DNA from: Papaver somniferum
Taxonomy: Eukaryota; Streptophyta; Magnoliopsida; Ranunculales; Papaveraceae
Direction of reading: 5' to 3'
Length of the DNA: 64,000 bases
Assembly (NCBI RefSeq): GCF_003573695.1
Contig: NC_039358.1
Span: 14,942,637 to 15,006,636, forward strand
The position numbers and the translations under genes are program-made. The number at the start of each line of letters is the position of its first letter. The stretch's first letter is position 1. Shown here piece after piece: positions 24,801-37,598 of the stretch. The notes below the pieces were generated by a model. That model was not told where the DNA came from. It was given only the letters and a program-made list of their open reading frames with translations, and ran no database searches.

Positions 24801-27800
24801 CTCAGATTAAGAACCTCTCTAAACTCAATTCACCCAAACGTACCCTGACAGAATCGAGCCACTCTCGCACCACCTCATATTGAAAGCAAAGATTCTCACG
24901 GGTCGTCACTGAGTTTCCCAGGTTTACAAGATCATCATAAGCAAGACCGTTCTGAGTTATTATTCTCACGATATAATCTGTCGCCCGCCTCATCCGCATT
25001 TTACCGAGGTAGAACTCGTTCTCACCATGAAGAGTACTCTACAAACAAAGAGAAGTTCAGATAAGGATGCAAATTTCAAACTACATAAGTTAAAATCAAT
25101 GGAGCAACAACACAGGACTATGGTTTGGTTACATGAAGACTGGTCTTTTCCCCTAAAGCCTTGTCCTCTCCTAATCTCTTCAAGCCTTGTCTTCTCCTAA
25201 TCCCTTCAAGCATACCCTCATGCCTAGAGTCCTATACTTATCAATAAATCCATCTCACATCTCAATAAATACTCGTGGATTTGTTTGGGTCTACACTTTA
25301 ACAAAGGATCAAGGGAAATACGTTTTCTTCACGACAAAGGTTATAAACATAAAATCAAATGATGGGCATGTCTCTGACCTAAGGATACAAAATTCACGGT
25401 CTAAACCAAGCTAAGGAAGGGAAGTAAAGTCATAATACTCCAAGGGGTCGTGCTTGAATCAAGAGAACACTTTAAGAGTCCAACTGAAACAAGGATTCCT
25501 TCGGTAATTCAGATTGATGTACATTGCAGCGCGGAGACTTGAAAACTGATGCCAAACCATAAGGAACTTCGGGGTACTTCCTGAAGAAAATATGTTCATC
25601 TATGTCTTACCAGAAACATACCAAAACTGCGCCTCAAACGGACATACGAGCTAGGATATGTGGTCCCAACACCGAAGTAAGTGCAATCTGAAAACTCCTG
25701 AAATTTTATACGGGATTTCTGAAGTCAAAAGTATACACGGATATGATTGACCAAACAAACTCGGAATCAAGTGACTATTTTTGCATTAGAAATATTATCC
25801 TCTTACCTTTAAATTTTGGGGTCGGGGACTCAAATAAGAGTTTTAATAAAGAGTTTACAGCCATTCTATGCAAGTCTTTCAAAACTGAAGTTTTCTGACA
25901 AACACTTAAACGAAGAGAATCCTTGACAAATATGACTACTTTTATTCATTCAATGGTCTAAGAAGTATGCATCAGAGACGATTAAAGAGAGATAAATTTC
26001 AAGACTTACCGAGGATGCTTCAATGAAGAATGAACGATGGGTATCTACATCAGCAAACTCAAGATCATTAACTATTATTAGCTTCTACATCATCAATTTA
26101 AAGATTAATATCGTTCTGAAAGACAAACAAAGCTATCATCTAAGCAAGAGGAATATGTTCAGCACGTTCATGCCACAATTATAATTCATTGGTCAAGAAT
26201 TAAATTCGAACATTAAGTATACTAAAACGGTTTCCCGCAATACCAGTTATACTTCGAACCGAAATAGAAATTTCGCTCAAACAAAGAATTTCAGTGCAAG
26301 TAGAATTCATGGGAGGAGGTGGACCGGTTTCTATACATTATCACATATAAAAATACTTCTCTTTTCAATTTTATTTCAAAAAGGAAGCCTTGAATCAAAA
26401 GGAAAATGAGTTAGAACTAAAAGAGGAAATTAGAGGAACTTGAGTCAAATAAGGAAACCAAGGTCTTTTCTCCTTACAAAATTCCTCCAATTCGTGTCCA
26501 AGCCCATCATATAGGACAATGGGATGTCAATTATTCTCTCGGAATTTTTTTCAGGGGATCAAAGTCGAAGAGAATTAGGGTTTTGAGGAAAATAACCCTA
26601 ATTTGGCTCAAATAAGGAAACCAAGGTCTTTTCTTCTTCTTACAAATTCCCCCAAGCCATGGTCATGCCCTTTTCATGCGTGAATATGCTATCTCTGTCC
26701 AGTGGGACGTGATTTATTCTGTTGGGATTTTTTGAGAGGGATCAAAGTCGAAGAGAATTAAGGTTTTGACGAAAAGCCCTAATTTCAAGAATTTTGTAAA
26801 AAAAGGGATTTATTCTAAAAAAAGAGGAGACCGAGCCTCTCCCATTCTCTTAGATGGTTCTTTAAGCCTATATCAATCCCTTTTAGCTCATTACTATTTA
26901 AAAAAAAAACGAGCTCATAAGGGATTTTGACAAAAATACCCTTATATTACAATTTTGAGTATTTTCAAAGAAGAAAGCCTTAATACGGCTAGGGACCGAC
27001 CAAGATCTTATCTAATCATTCAAAAGGCCTCATTCACGTAAATATTAAGTTCTCTAAGTGTCCGAAGAAGAACGGGATTGAAACGGAATCCAGAAAAGCA
27101 GAATTTCAGTGAAAATAAAGGGAATCTGGCTCAAAATAGGGAATTCGGGTTCATGATTTCCAAAAGCAGAAACAAAAGATCCAATCTCTATTTCAAGACG
27201 TGATTATTCCTAGAGAAGTTCCATGCCTCTCTCATGCTAAAGAAAAATCAAGCTTATAGTAGTTTTTGACGAAAATACCCTTATTTTTTCAAAAGTATGT
27301 ATTTTCTCTAATAAAAAGGAGCCTGATTGGTACAAGGAATTAAACAAGCTCTCATCACGCAAGGTCCCGACCCCACAAGATATATTCACACCTTCCAAGA
27401 CTCGTTGAGCCTCTCCAGAGTCTCTGACGGAGTCAAACGCGAAGAAAATAGAAATTAGGGTTTAGGTACAATACAAGCCTGAATTCAGAATTTACATGGG
27501 ATATGGACTCCGTAACTTCAAAAATAAGTACCTATCTTTTCTCACGGCCTTTCACCAATATCAAGGACATCCATGAGATAATTCAAAAATTCTCTCTTCC
27601 CCACATACTCGCATATATAAACTTAGAAGCTCAAGGATGCACAAAGAGAGAAAATTAGGGTTTTGGCCAAGTAAACCCTAATGAACAAATTCCATTCAAC
27701 GGAAATTTTGTCTCATCAAGACTTCATTATCATGTCATTAACGTCCAACAAAAATTCCCAGGAAATTCCAAATTCCAAAGTCCATAATGGATTCCAAGAT

Positions 27801-27950
27801 CAGAATCATAACAATCGAAGGTTAAACATCAATTCGGGCATTCTGCAAGTCTAAAAGGACGAACAAATTGTAATTGCGTATGAATGATTTGTTACCATCT
27901 ATATAGTCATCATAGAAAAATCAAGGTTCTACTATGAGTAGGGGACTTCA
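21852..27950 (+). other. Noncoding internal region of Tat-like LARD
   Basis: The region begins with the primer site. No frame longer than about 160 codons exists on either strand and none resembles a retroelement domain. Around 26400-27700 a loose module recurs: GAAGAGAATTAGGGTTTTGA-like phrases followed by CCCTAATT, with the block at 26445-26480 repeated at 26615-26650. Elsewhere I see no repeats or signals. Confidence 0.7.
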
Positions 27951-29519
27951 TGTAGATGGTGAAATTTGGATAAGGGGCAAAAGTATCATTTCAACCCTAT
28001 AGACAGAATTCAACTCTCACGGTAGAGATTAAGCCCTTGGCCCTCAAGGCATCCTTAGCAACGATTTCTAGTATACGTCCCCGCGAGACACTGCTGGTCG
28101 TGATGCCGTTATTCCTAGAGCACATCATTGACGAGATATTGCTGGTCACGTAGGTTATGTAGAGTGTAAGACGTCCACGACAGACTTATGAACCAGGACA
28201 GCCACAATTCCATCATGTCTTCGCGAGACGCAGCTGATTGTGATGCCATGATTCCTAGTATACATCCTCAACGAGATGCTGCTGGTCATGTAGGCTCTGT
28301 AGATGCGTAAATACGTCCCCGACGGACTTATGACCCAGAGCGGAGATTTGCATATCTCCTGTAAGCACGACTCACCATATTTGAGATCAATGACTGATTC
28401 CTAGTACATCATCGCGAGATACACTGGTCATCTCTTCTCTAGGCTCTGACTCGACTTACTGAGGTTTCCGAATAACTCCTAGGACATCCCTGTGAGATAC
28501 ACTGGTTATTCTGCCTCCGGGCCCTTTCTACAGACTCCTATAACATCCTTTCATGATACACTGGTCTTGTTGGCCCATCATATGGACACACAGTTGATTC
28601 CTATCACATCTCTGCAAGATATGTTGGTCAAAGACAAGTGAACCAAAGTATCGTAAAAGCATTAATTCGGCGTACAAAGCTTTTTTTTCTCTCTCAGGAC
28701 AAGTCATAGCTGACCATAGAGACATTCGGATCCGTTAAGAAAATATTCGGAGAGATTTTGATCCGTATGCAAAATCTCGGAGAGATTCAAATCTCTCTGC
28801 AAAATCTCGGAGAGATTCACATAATAGGCACGCGCCTTACCTAGTGCTCAAGACTAATTCTCAGCCTCTCAAACACACTCACGGCTAGTAAATTGAGCCT
28901 AAACTATACATGTTTATCCATAAACGTGGATAAGCTCTCTTGAGCTCCGCATGCTCAACAAAGGGACCCACGAACAACAACACGGTATTCACATGACATA
29001 TGTGACCGGACATGGAGAGAGGGAGATCATCCCCATCTCCTCTTACACTCTGCACATGATTCCTTAGAATTCCATGCCTTTTCACGTGACTCATCCTAGT
29101 CATTCTCATAAGTCAGAGAATATCTCTCTATCTTGGCCCACTCGGCTAAAGAAAATATTTCTCTCTCAACACATCATCACAAAGGCTGAGTCATCTTCAC
29201 ACAAATGGGGGGATATCAATAAGGATTTTGATCTGGCGGTTTACTACACGTGTGAGGAATACCCGGCTTATTTCTCATCGCAGAAGAGAGTAAAGGCGGT
29301 GGAATAATGAGATAAACTCAACCTAGTTTATCCCTATTCCTGAAAAGACGGGAGAATTGCTCCGCCCGGCACCGAAAGCAATCCTTATCTTCACCGACCT
29401 GAGATTAGAGAATTCAGCTATAAATAGGTCCTCTATTTTTCCAAGCTACAATCATCTTTCTCATAACCTCTCAGAGCAATAACTTGTTCTCTGATTTCTC
29501 TCTTCATCTGCTTCCCTCC
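27951..29519 (+). repeat. 3' LTR of Tat-like element, first part
   Basis: Matches 20096-21721 with roughly 5% differences by eye. TATAAATAG is at 29419-29427. Only two 30 bp units are present at 28745-28804. It is interrupted after TTCCCTCC by the Athila-like element and resumes at 40401. Confidence 0.85.
29515..29519. repeat. Target-site duplication CCTCC, left copy
   Basis: Pairs with 40396-40400. The unoccupied sequence in the 5' LTR (around 21720) has a single copy. Confidence 0.9.
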
Positions 29520-31082
29520 TGATAGATATATTTTTGTGTCCGATTTGTCTCGATTCTATATATTGTTAGGGTTCATTTTTGTACTTATTAGTGTTTTATT
29601 TATTTGTAGGTATTTTTGGCTAATAAACATTTTTGGAAAAAATTGGCTCGAAAAGTTGTCGGAAAGCACCCGGAGGACATTTGCTATTCGGACTCTCACT
29701 TTGGATAAGGGGTAACCTAATTACTAAGGGGCATCCCATTTCCAGGCAGTTGCTAATCGCACCCCTACTCTGGATAAGGGGCAACCATCTTCAACATTCA
29801 AAAACCAGGATTTTGGCGGGAAAAAAGTGCAGTTAAAGAACAGTTTTGGAAATCGTGATTTGGAGGAGTTTGAGGTCAATTAAACCTCTGATTTTCATAG
29901 GATAGACTCCTTATGGGTCTAAGAATCTGATATGGGTGTTTAAATCGATTAGACTGGGCTCAATCGACGGATTTTTCTCACAACAGAAAATATGGAAAGT
30001 CACGTGTGTGACCTGTTATAGGGAATTTTAGAGAGATTAAAACGCTGTAAACCTTCTCAAAGATTTGTATCTATCTAAGGAAGAGTTTAGAATAAAAAGG
30101 AAAGCTCAGAAACGCGTAGAAATCCTAAAACAAGAAATTGCCGCAACTTGGTCGTGAAGAGAAGGAAAGAGATTTTGGAAGATTTGGGAGAGATTTAATC
30201 GGTATTTTTGATATAAATAGATGTCTTGGGATATATAAAAGAGGTTTCGAGAGTTTGGGAACCTAAGGAGAGCTAGAGAAGAAGAAATCAGAGCGTTACC
30301 AAACTCTGTTTCTGCTGCTGCTGCTGCTGAAGAAGAAGAACGCGAAGAACATTGACGCTCTGTAAACAGTCGCAGAACAGTGTCGTTGTTTAACAACTGA
30401 AGAACATTAAGTTGTTCAGGGCAGTCTTATTCTAGGGTCTTAAAATCAGCGACAAAGCAACAGTTTTTCTGTAACAGCTCCATTGTAACAGCTGTTTTGC
30501 AACACCAATACACTGTTGCAAACAGTCTACGTTATTGCTTTTCACTCTTTTAATCATCTTTTGAGCAACAAACACATATTTTGAGATCATGATTAATATG
30601 AGGAGATAAACCCCATTGCTGAGGCGATAGAGGAAGCTATTTTTCTAACAAAAAGTGGTATATTCTATTTTATCTTTTTATTTGCAAAAATTATATGATT
30701 ATTTGCCTTGAACTATTATTGAATATGATTTTTATTTGAGTGATTGTGATCTATTTTGGTGGAGTATGCTTAGTTTTAAGAATTTTGATGCTTCATACTT
30801 GGTATTTACAATTATTACTTTTGAAAATCTACTTGTTGCAATATTTTAGAATCAAATTAAACAAGAAAATTGCATAAATATAAGTATTGGTTTAATCACT
30901 TTGAACTTGGAAAATAGTGGAATCTTAGTCTCAGTGTTTCTTTTAGTATTGATATCATCTTTGATTGAGTTTGCTATAATTTTTAGTGAGTTTCTATTTT
31001 AATATTAGAATTTAAGTCTAATTAATATCCTTCACAAGTCTGAGAATCGAACCACTTTTACCACTATCTACAAATCACATCA
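29520..31082 (+). repeat. 5' LTR of Athila-like element
   Basis: 1,563 bp from TGATAG to CATCA, with TATAAATAG at 30212-30220 and a short CTG triplet run near 30310-30328 that is 6 bp longer than in the 3' LTR. Confidence 0.9.
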
Positions 31083-32165
31083 ATTTTTGGCGCCGCCGAC
31101 GCGGACTTGTTTTTAGGGTTTTAGATTTATTTAATTTTATTTTTTTTATTTTTATTTTTTTGTCCTTTTTTATGTTTTTGGGTATTTATCTTGTGTCTAC
31201 AGGTTCTGGATCATAAAGAAAATTGAGCCAAGGAGTTTGGTGATTTCATAAAGACTTGGAGCTAAAGACTAAAGCAAAAAGAACAGAAAAGAAGACAATT
31301 TTATTTTAGACAATTTTATTTTAGGGTTTGTTTATTTTATTTAAAAAAAAACTGTATTAGAGATTATTATTTTTGTAATTTTTCTTTATTTTTTTTGGAC
31401 TTTGGGACATTTGTTTTTTACCCTAAGGAAGGGTACTTTAAATATAAACTGTTTGCAGAGAAGGAGGACAATTAAGATATTGCCTCTGCACCTTGGGTTC
31501 GTACACTAGACATCGGAGTCAGTGGCCCGAGTCGACTACAACCGATTCATCCCCCGTCTGGAACGGGAGGTAAGATTCTAAACACTCGCGAATCCCCTGT
31601 CAGCGAGTTACTGTACTCCTTCGTATGCATATATGTTGAGGACTGAATACAGACATTTATTTTTCTAGTAAAGGGCAAGGCCTGGCCATACAAGATAAGG
31701 GTTCGGATTTCATCACCGTTCTCTTCTTGCCCGCTTTAGGAACACGTAACCTACGCGAACCTAAGCCTAAATTTTGACTAGAACGAGACCGATAGGGTAA
31801 CGAGCTTAACAGGAAAGTCATTCGAAAAATATTGGTTACTCTTTTAAGCATACTTCGAAGTTCTTGACGGTTTCTGTAAGTTGAATGCGTGACTGCGCCG
31901 CCTTGTAATACCGGTGAGGCCTTGGGTATCAAAGCTCCACCGAGCTTCCCTCGCCTCTATTCAACTTACGTTAACTCGGATTGATTCCAGAGGGGTTTGC
32001 TTAAATTGTAACGAATTCCCGTTCGAAGGATTAGAAGCTGGTCTAGAAACAATCTAAGTGGAGCCATCATGCTTTTTGTTTGCTAGAAATCAATAGGTTT
32101 GATTTGGTTGAGTCGGCCTTGATCTGTGTTTGCTTACCCTTCCAATTTAGAAAATTCTATTGTAT
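31083..32165 (+). other. Primer site and 5' leader of Athila-like element
   Basis: The PBS starts at 31088. The leader includes T-rich and A-rich tracts (31130-31400) and a block around 31430-31620 that is shared, on the opposite strand, with the non-autonomous element (8751-8900). Apparent ORFs here are not credible. Confidence 0.7.
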
Positions 32166-33624
32166 GCCTGAACGTAAAAGAGACGCACTAGGTAGATTTG
32201 TTAAAGAGAAACCTAGTAGTTCGAAGCGTCTCGATTACCTTAATCTAGAAAGTCCGGCTTTTGAAGAGTCTGTTTTTGAACGTTCTTTGACTGAGAGAGA
32301 ATCCATGTTGCTCCGATAGCGCCAGAAATGGCAACTTTGAAAGCTTTGTTGAATCCAACTAGGACTACCCGTCCTTCGTGTATTAAGTTAGCTGAAACGG
32401 AGGCACCCTATGAACTGAAACCTGGGACCTTACAGATGCTCCCAATCTTTTTAGGGAAAGAAAATGAAAACCCTTATTACCATGTTAGGGATTTTGAGGA
32501 AATTTGTAGTACTCTAAGAATTAGAGGCTTAGATGATGATGCTTTGAAACTTAGGTTATTCCCATTTTCCCTGAAAGATAAGGCCAAGTCGTGGCTGTAT
32601 AGTTTGGACTCCGAGTCAATTGAGACATATGAACAACTTACATCTGCCTTTTTCAATAAGTTTTTCCCTAGGCACAAAACATCGTCTATTAGGACGCAAA
32701 TATGCACATTTTCACAACAAGAGGGAGAATCTTTATATAGGTATTTGGAAAGGTTCAATGATTTATTATCCCAGTGTCCTCATCATGGTTTAGAAAAGGT
32801 TAGGCTAGTTCAGATCCTTTATGAGGGTTTAGATTATTCCACAACGACCATGGTTGAGTCTCTATGCACTGGTGGATTTGAAAACCAAACTGTTGATGCG
32901 GCGATGGAATTTTTTAATGAAATCGCCGAAAAAACCCAGCAATGGGAAAATAGTAGGGCACCCCAGAAAAAATTCTTTTAAGTAGAGGAAACGTTAATAG
33001 GGTAGAAGGAGGCTATGAATCAGATGCCAAAATTGTGCTATAGCAAAAAGGTTAGAAGCCTTAGAAGTGGGCCAGACTAGTGGTAGAGTGGAGCCTTTTT
33101 GGGAAGGCCAGAATATTGAAGAGCAGGCCAATGCTCTTTATAATAACACTAGATTTGATAACCGTCAAAAGATTGACCCATATTCAGAAACCTATAATCC
33201 TGGTTGGAGAAACCATCCGAACCTTTCGTGGTCTAAGGGCCAAAGTCAAGGTCAGTTTAGTAATTCTAATGCTCCCCCAGGTTTTGGCTATACTAAGAAT
33301 CCTTCAGGACTAGCTCAGTTTCAGAATCAGTCAGATAAGAAAATCCTAAGTTTAGAGGAATCTCTCGCCTTGTTAACTCAGCAAACTGCAAAATTCCAGT
33401 TATCCGTAGAACAGAGTCTACAAGCTAGTAACAGGATAGGACAAGAAAATAGTCAGGCTATTTCCGAGTTAAAAACCCAGGTTGGTCTGATAAGTGATTC
33501 TTTGAGAGAAAAAGGTAAGTTTCCTAGTCAAACACAACCCAACCCTAGAGGAGTTCATGAATTAGGTGCAAAACCATCGAATCAATTGAATGCTTTAGAA
33601 CCCTTAGAAGTGGTAGAGTTGTAG
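32166..33624 (+). pseudogene. Gag of Athila-like element, with frame breaks
   Basis: ATG at 32166 starts MPERKRDALGRF in one frame, which ends in TAG at 32317-32319. The main capsid-type segment follows in another frame (32328-32981). It has YYHVRDFEEIC near its residue 50, WLYSLDSESIETYEQL, FFNKFFP and then YLERFNDLLSQCPHHGL, the retrotransposon gag pattern. After a stop at 32979-32981 and further stops, 33067-33624 gives the C-terminal part with YNPGWRNHPNLSWS and a coil LEESLALLTQQTAKF. No CCHC knuckle is seen, as is common in Athila gag. At least two frame breaks mean it cannot make full-length Gag without suppression. Confidence 0.8.
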
Positions 33625-33638
33625 ACAATAAGGTAACC

Positions 33639-34384
33639 ATGCCCGATAGTGAACATACTGTAGTTCACCCCTCAGGATCTCACCTCTCAGGACCAGTAGC
33701 TGAAGAGACTGATAAAGTTTCTGATGATGTGAATTCGGTTCCTGAAAGGTCTGATTTTAGGCCTAGAGCCCCATTTCCTCAGCTATTAGTACCAACAAAG
33801 AAGGAATCGAACTTTAATGACATAGTGGAGGTTTTTAAGCAAGTTACCATAAACCTTCCCTTATTAGATGCAATTAGGCAAATTCCTGCTTATGCCAAGT
33901 TCCTTAAGGATATGTGTACGCGAAAGCGAAAACTTAGCGTCCATAAGAAAGCCTTTTTAGCTAGTCACGTAAGTTCAATCATTCAGAAACCACAACTCCA
34001 AAGTACAAAGACCCAGGTTCTCCTACCATTGCTTGCACAATAGGTAACTTCCGGGTAGAAAAAGCTTTACTTGACTTAGGAGCCAGTGTGAACTTACTGC
34101 CATTCCATGTATACTTACAGCTAGGACTTGGTGAAATGAAACCTACTCAGATGACACTGCAGTTAGCTGATAGGTCTGTTAAAATCCCTCGAGGTGTTAT
34201 CGAGGATGTTCTTATTGAGGTCGACAAGTTTATTTATCCAGTGGATTTCGTGGTCCTAGATACCCAACCTGTCCCTGACCCAGAGAACCAGATACCTGTG
34301 ATTTTAGGTCGCCCATTTTTAGCTACGTCTAATGCGATCATTAACTGTCGAAATGGTGTGATGAGTTTATCTTTTGGAATATGA
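33639..34384 (+). pseudogene. Gag-pol linker and protease of Athila-like element, frameshifted
   Basis: 33639-34043 carries the linker ending IRQIPAYAKFLKDMCTRKRKL, the block preceding Athila protease. A frameshift near 34005 moves the reading into the frame that ends at 34384. There ALLDLGASVNLLP holds the catalytic Asp in the DLGAS form usual for this lineage, and [16 protein letters not shown] is the conserved C-terminal hydrophobic-Gly-Arg block. Its stop TGA (34382-34384) overlaps the ATG of the pol frame in ATGA, so pol lies one frame over. Confidence 0.8.
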
Positions 34385-37300
34385 CTATGGAGATGAACAT
34401 TTTTAATGTCAGTAAGCAACCTCATGAGCTAGATGACACATGTGTTGAGGAGGTGAACATGATAGAAGCCTTAGTTCAGGAGTCATTACCAAACATCTTG
34501 TCTGAAGACCCATTAGAAAGTTGTCTATCCCATTTTGGTTTAGATTTTGACGACGATAGCACTATTGAACAGGTGAATGCTCTATTAGATTCTACCCCTG
34601 TGTTAGACACTGATAGATGGAAAGCTAGGTTCGAACCGTTACCAGTTTCTGAGACTACCCTAATTCCTTCTTTAGAAGAGCCCCCAAAGTTGGACCTTAA
34701 ACCACTACCCGATACTCTAAAGTATGTGTTTTTAGGCCCATCTGAGACTTTACCTGTGATTGTAGCTTCCAATTTGGATAGTGATCAGGAAAGTAGGCTA
34801 GTAAATGTACTTCAAGACAATAAGGAAGCTTTAGGGTGGACTATAGCAGACATTAAGGGTATAAGTCCTACTGTGTGTATGCATCAGATTCATTTAGAGG
34901 AAGACTCCAAACCTTCTAGGGAGATGCAACGTCGACTGAACCCTAACATGAAAGAGGTAGTTCGAAAAGAGGTGCTTAAGTTGTTAGATGCGGGTATTAT
35001 TTACCCAATTTCAGACAGTAAGTGGGTCAGCCCTGTTCAGGTTGTCCCCAAGAAATCAGGTATCACTGTAGTCCAGAATGATAATAATGAATTAATCCCA
35101 ACCCGAGTGACCACGGGATGGCGTGTGTGTATTGACTATAGGAAATTGAACAAGGTCACAAGGAAGGATCACTTTCCCCTTCCTTTTATCGACCAAATGC
35201 TAGAGCGATTAGCTGGACATAGTCACTATTGCTTCTTAGATGGCTACTCCGGTTATAATCAGATCGTTATTGCCCCAGAAGACCAAGAGAAAACCACTTT
35301 TACCTGTCCCTTTGGTACCTTTGCGTATAGACGCATGCCTTTCGGGCTATGTAATGCCCCTGCAACTTTTCAGCGTTGTATGATGAGCATATTTTCTGAT
35401 ATGGTAGAACGGTTCTTAGAGGTCTTTATGGATGATTTTTCAGTGTTTGGTTCATCTTTCGATGAGTGCTTGCATCATTTGACATTAGTGTTGACTAGGT
35501 GTAAGGAAAAAAATTTAGTGCTTAATTGGGAAAAATGCCATTTCATGGTTAAATCAGGAATTGTATTAGGGCACATCGTCTCTTCAAAGGGTATAGAGGT
35601 AGACAAAGCCAAAGTTGACCTTATTAAGACTTTACAGGTCCCAAAAACCGTAAAAGATATTAGGTCATTCCTAGGGCATGCAGGTTTTTACCGTCGATTC
35701 ATTAAGGATTTTAGCTTGATTTCTAGACCTCTTTGCAATTTGCTTGCAAAAGATGTTAAGTTTGTCTTTGATGATGCTTGTTTAGAGGCTTTTGAGAAGC
35801 TTAAAACTTTACTCACTACTACTCACTACTGCCCGATAGTCCAGGCACCTAACTGGAACCTACCCTTTGAGATTATGTGTGATTCTTCAGATTATGCTAT
35901 AGGCGTCGTTTTAGGACAACGAGAAAACAAATTACTTCATGTGATTTATTATGCTAGCAAAACTCTGAATGATGCCCAAATGAACTACACAACTACCGAG
36001 AAGGAACTTTTAGCCATCGTGTTTGCCTTGGATAAGTTTAGGTCCTACCTATTAGGTTCTAAGATCATAATCTATACAGATCATGCTGCTTTGAAATACC
36101 TTTTATCTAAGAAGGATACCAAACCTAGATTGATTAGATGGATCCTATTGTTACAGGAATTTTCCCCAGACATTAGAGACAAAAAGGGTGCAGAAAATGT
36201 AGTAGCAGATCACTTGTCTAGGCTAGTTGTTAGTTCCCCTAGTGATTCCCTTCCTATAAGGGATAGCTTTCCTGATGAACAATTGTTCTCTGTTTCCCAA
36301 TCACCTTGGTATGCAAATATAGTGAATTATCTTGTTACTGGTCGAACCCCTCAACATTGGGGTAAGCAAGATCGTTCTAGGTTTTTAGCCGAGGTTAAGC
36401 ATTTCTTTTGGGACGATCCTTATCTGTTTAAGTATTGTCCGGACCAGATTATTAGGAGATGTGTATCTGAGAGTGACCAGTCTAGTATTATCTCCTTTTG
36501 TCATGAACATGCATGTGGGGGTCATTTTAGTGCTAAGAAGACTGCTGCTAAGATTTTGCAGTGTGGATTTTACTGGCCTTCGTTGTTTAAAGATTCCCAT
36601 AGTCATTGTGTTTCTTGTGAGCGTTGCCAGAAGTTAGGAACCATTTCCCGTAGAAATATGATGCCTTTGAACCCTATTTTAGTGATTGAGGTCTTTGATG
36701 TGTGGGGCATTGATTTTATGGGTCCATTTCCTATTTCGTTTGGTTATCTTTACATACTTGTCGCTGTAGACTATGTGTCTAAGTGGGTTGAGGCGGTTCC
36801 GTGTAGAACGAATGACCACAGGGTCGTAGTCCAGTTTTTGAAAGAGAATATACTTACACGTTTTGGTACGCCGCGAGCTATAATTAGTGATGGAGGTTCA
36901 CACTTTTGTAATAGACCGTTTTCTCTTTTAATGAAACAATACGGTATTACCCATAAAGTAGCAACCCCATATCACCCTCAGACTAGTGGTCAGGTAGAGG
37001 TTTCCAATAGGGAAATTAAACGTATTCTAGAGAAAACAGTTAATCCAAATAGGAAAGACTGGTCGTCGAGGCTTACTGATGCCTTATGGGCTTACCGTAC
37101 TGCGTTTAAGACACCCATTGGAATGTCACCTTATCGTTTAGTGTTTGGCAAGGCATGTCACCTGCCTGTTGAGTTAGAGCATCGAGCCTATTGGGCTATT
37201 AAGAACTTAAACTTTTCACTTGACAAGGCAGCTCAAAGAAAGCTCCAGCTCAATGAGTTGGACGAGATTCGTAGAGATGCATACGATAGTGCTAAGGAGT

Positions 37301-37598
37301 ATAAGAACAAAATGAAACTTGTGCATGATAGGAATATTTTACGAAAGTCATTTTCTCCAGGTCAAAAAGTTCTTCTGTATGACACTCGTTTGCATCTATT
37401 CCCCGGGAAGTTGCGCTCTCGGTGGACCGGTCCTTTTGTGGTCCGTACTGTTTTTCCTCATGGCGTGTTGAGATTGAGACACCAGATGGTAGTAGTTCTT
37501 CGAAGGTTAACGGTCAGCGATTGAAGCCCTTTTTAGAGCCTTTTCCTACAGGTGATGTTGAGGAGGTCCCTCTGGAGGACCCTGTTTACCTTGATTGA
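34381..37598 (+). CDS. Pol (RT, RNase H, integrase) of Athila-like element, C-terminal frameshift
   Basis: A 1,047-residue frame runs from 34381 to 37524. [16 protein letters not shown] (about residue 246), [11 protein letters not shown], and FMDDFSVFG with the catalytic Asp pair (about 348). RNase [30 protein letters not shown] and VADHLSRL supply the D-E-D-D residues. Integrase: an HHCC zinc module ([15 protein letters not shown]...CVSCERC) then the DDE triad in [17 protein letters not shown] and [12 protein letters not shown]. The frame goes wrong near 37465. The adjacent frame carries the expected C-terminal tail to TGA at 37596-37598, so one indel truncates about 40 residues after the integrase core. 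All catalytic residues I can check are present. Confidence 0.92.

Noticed and set aside
30106..30396. Ser/Ala-rich minus-strand ORF
   Set aside because: Produced by the CTG triplet run in the LTR.
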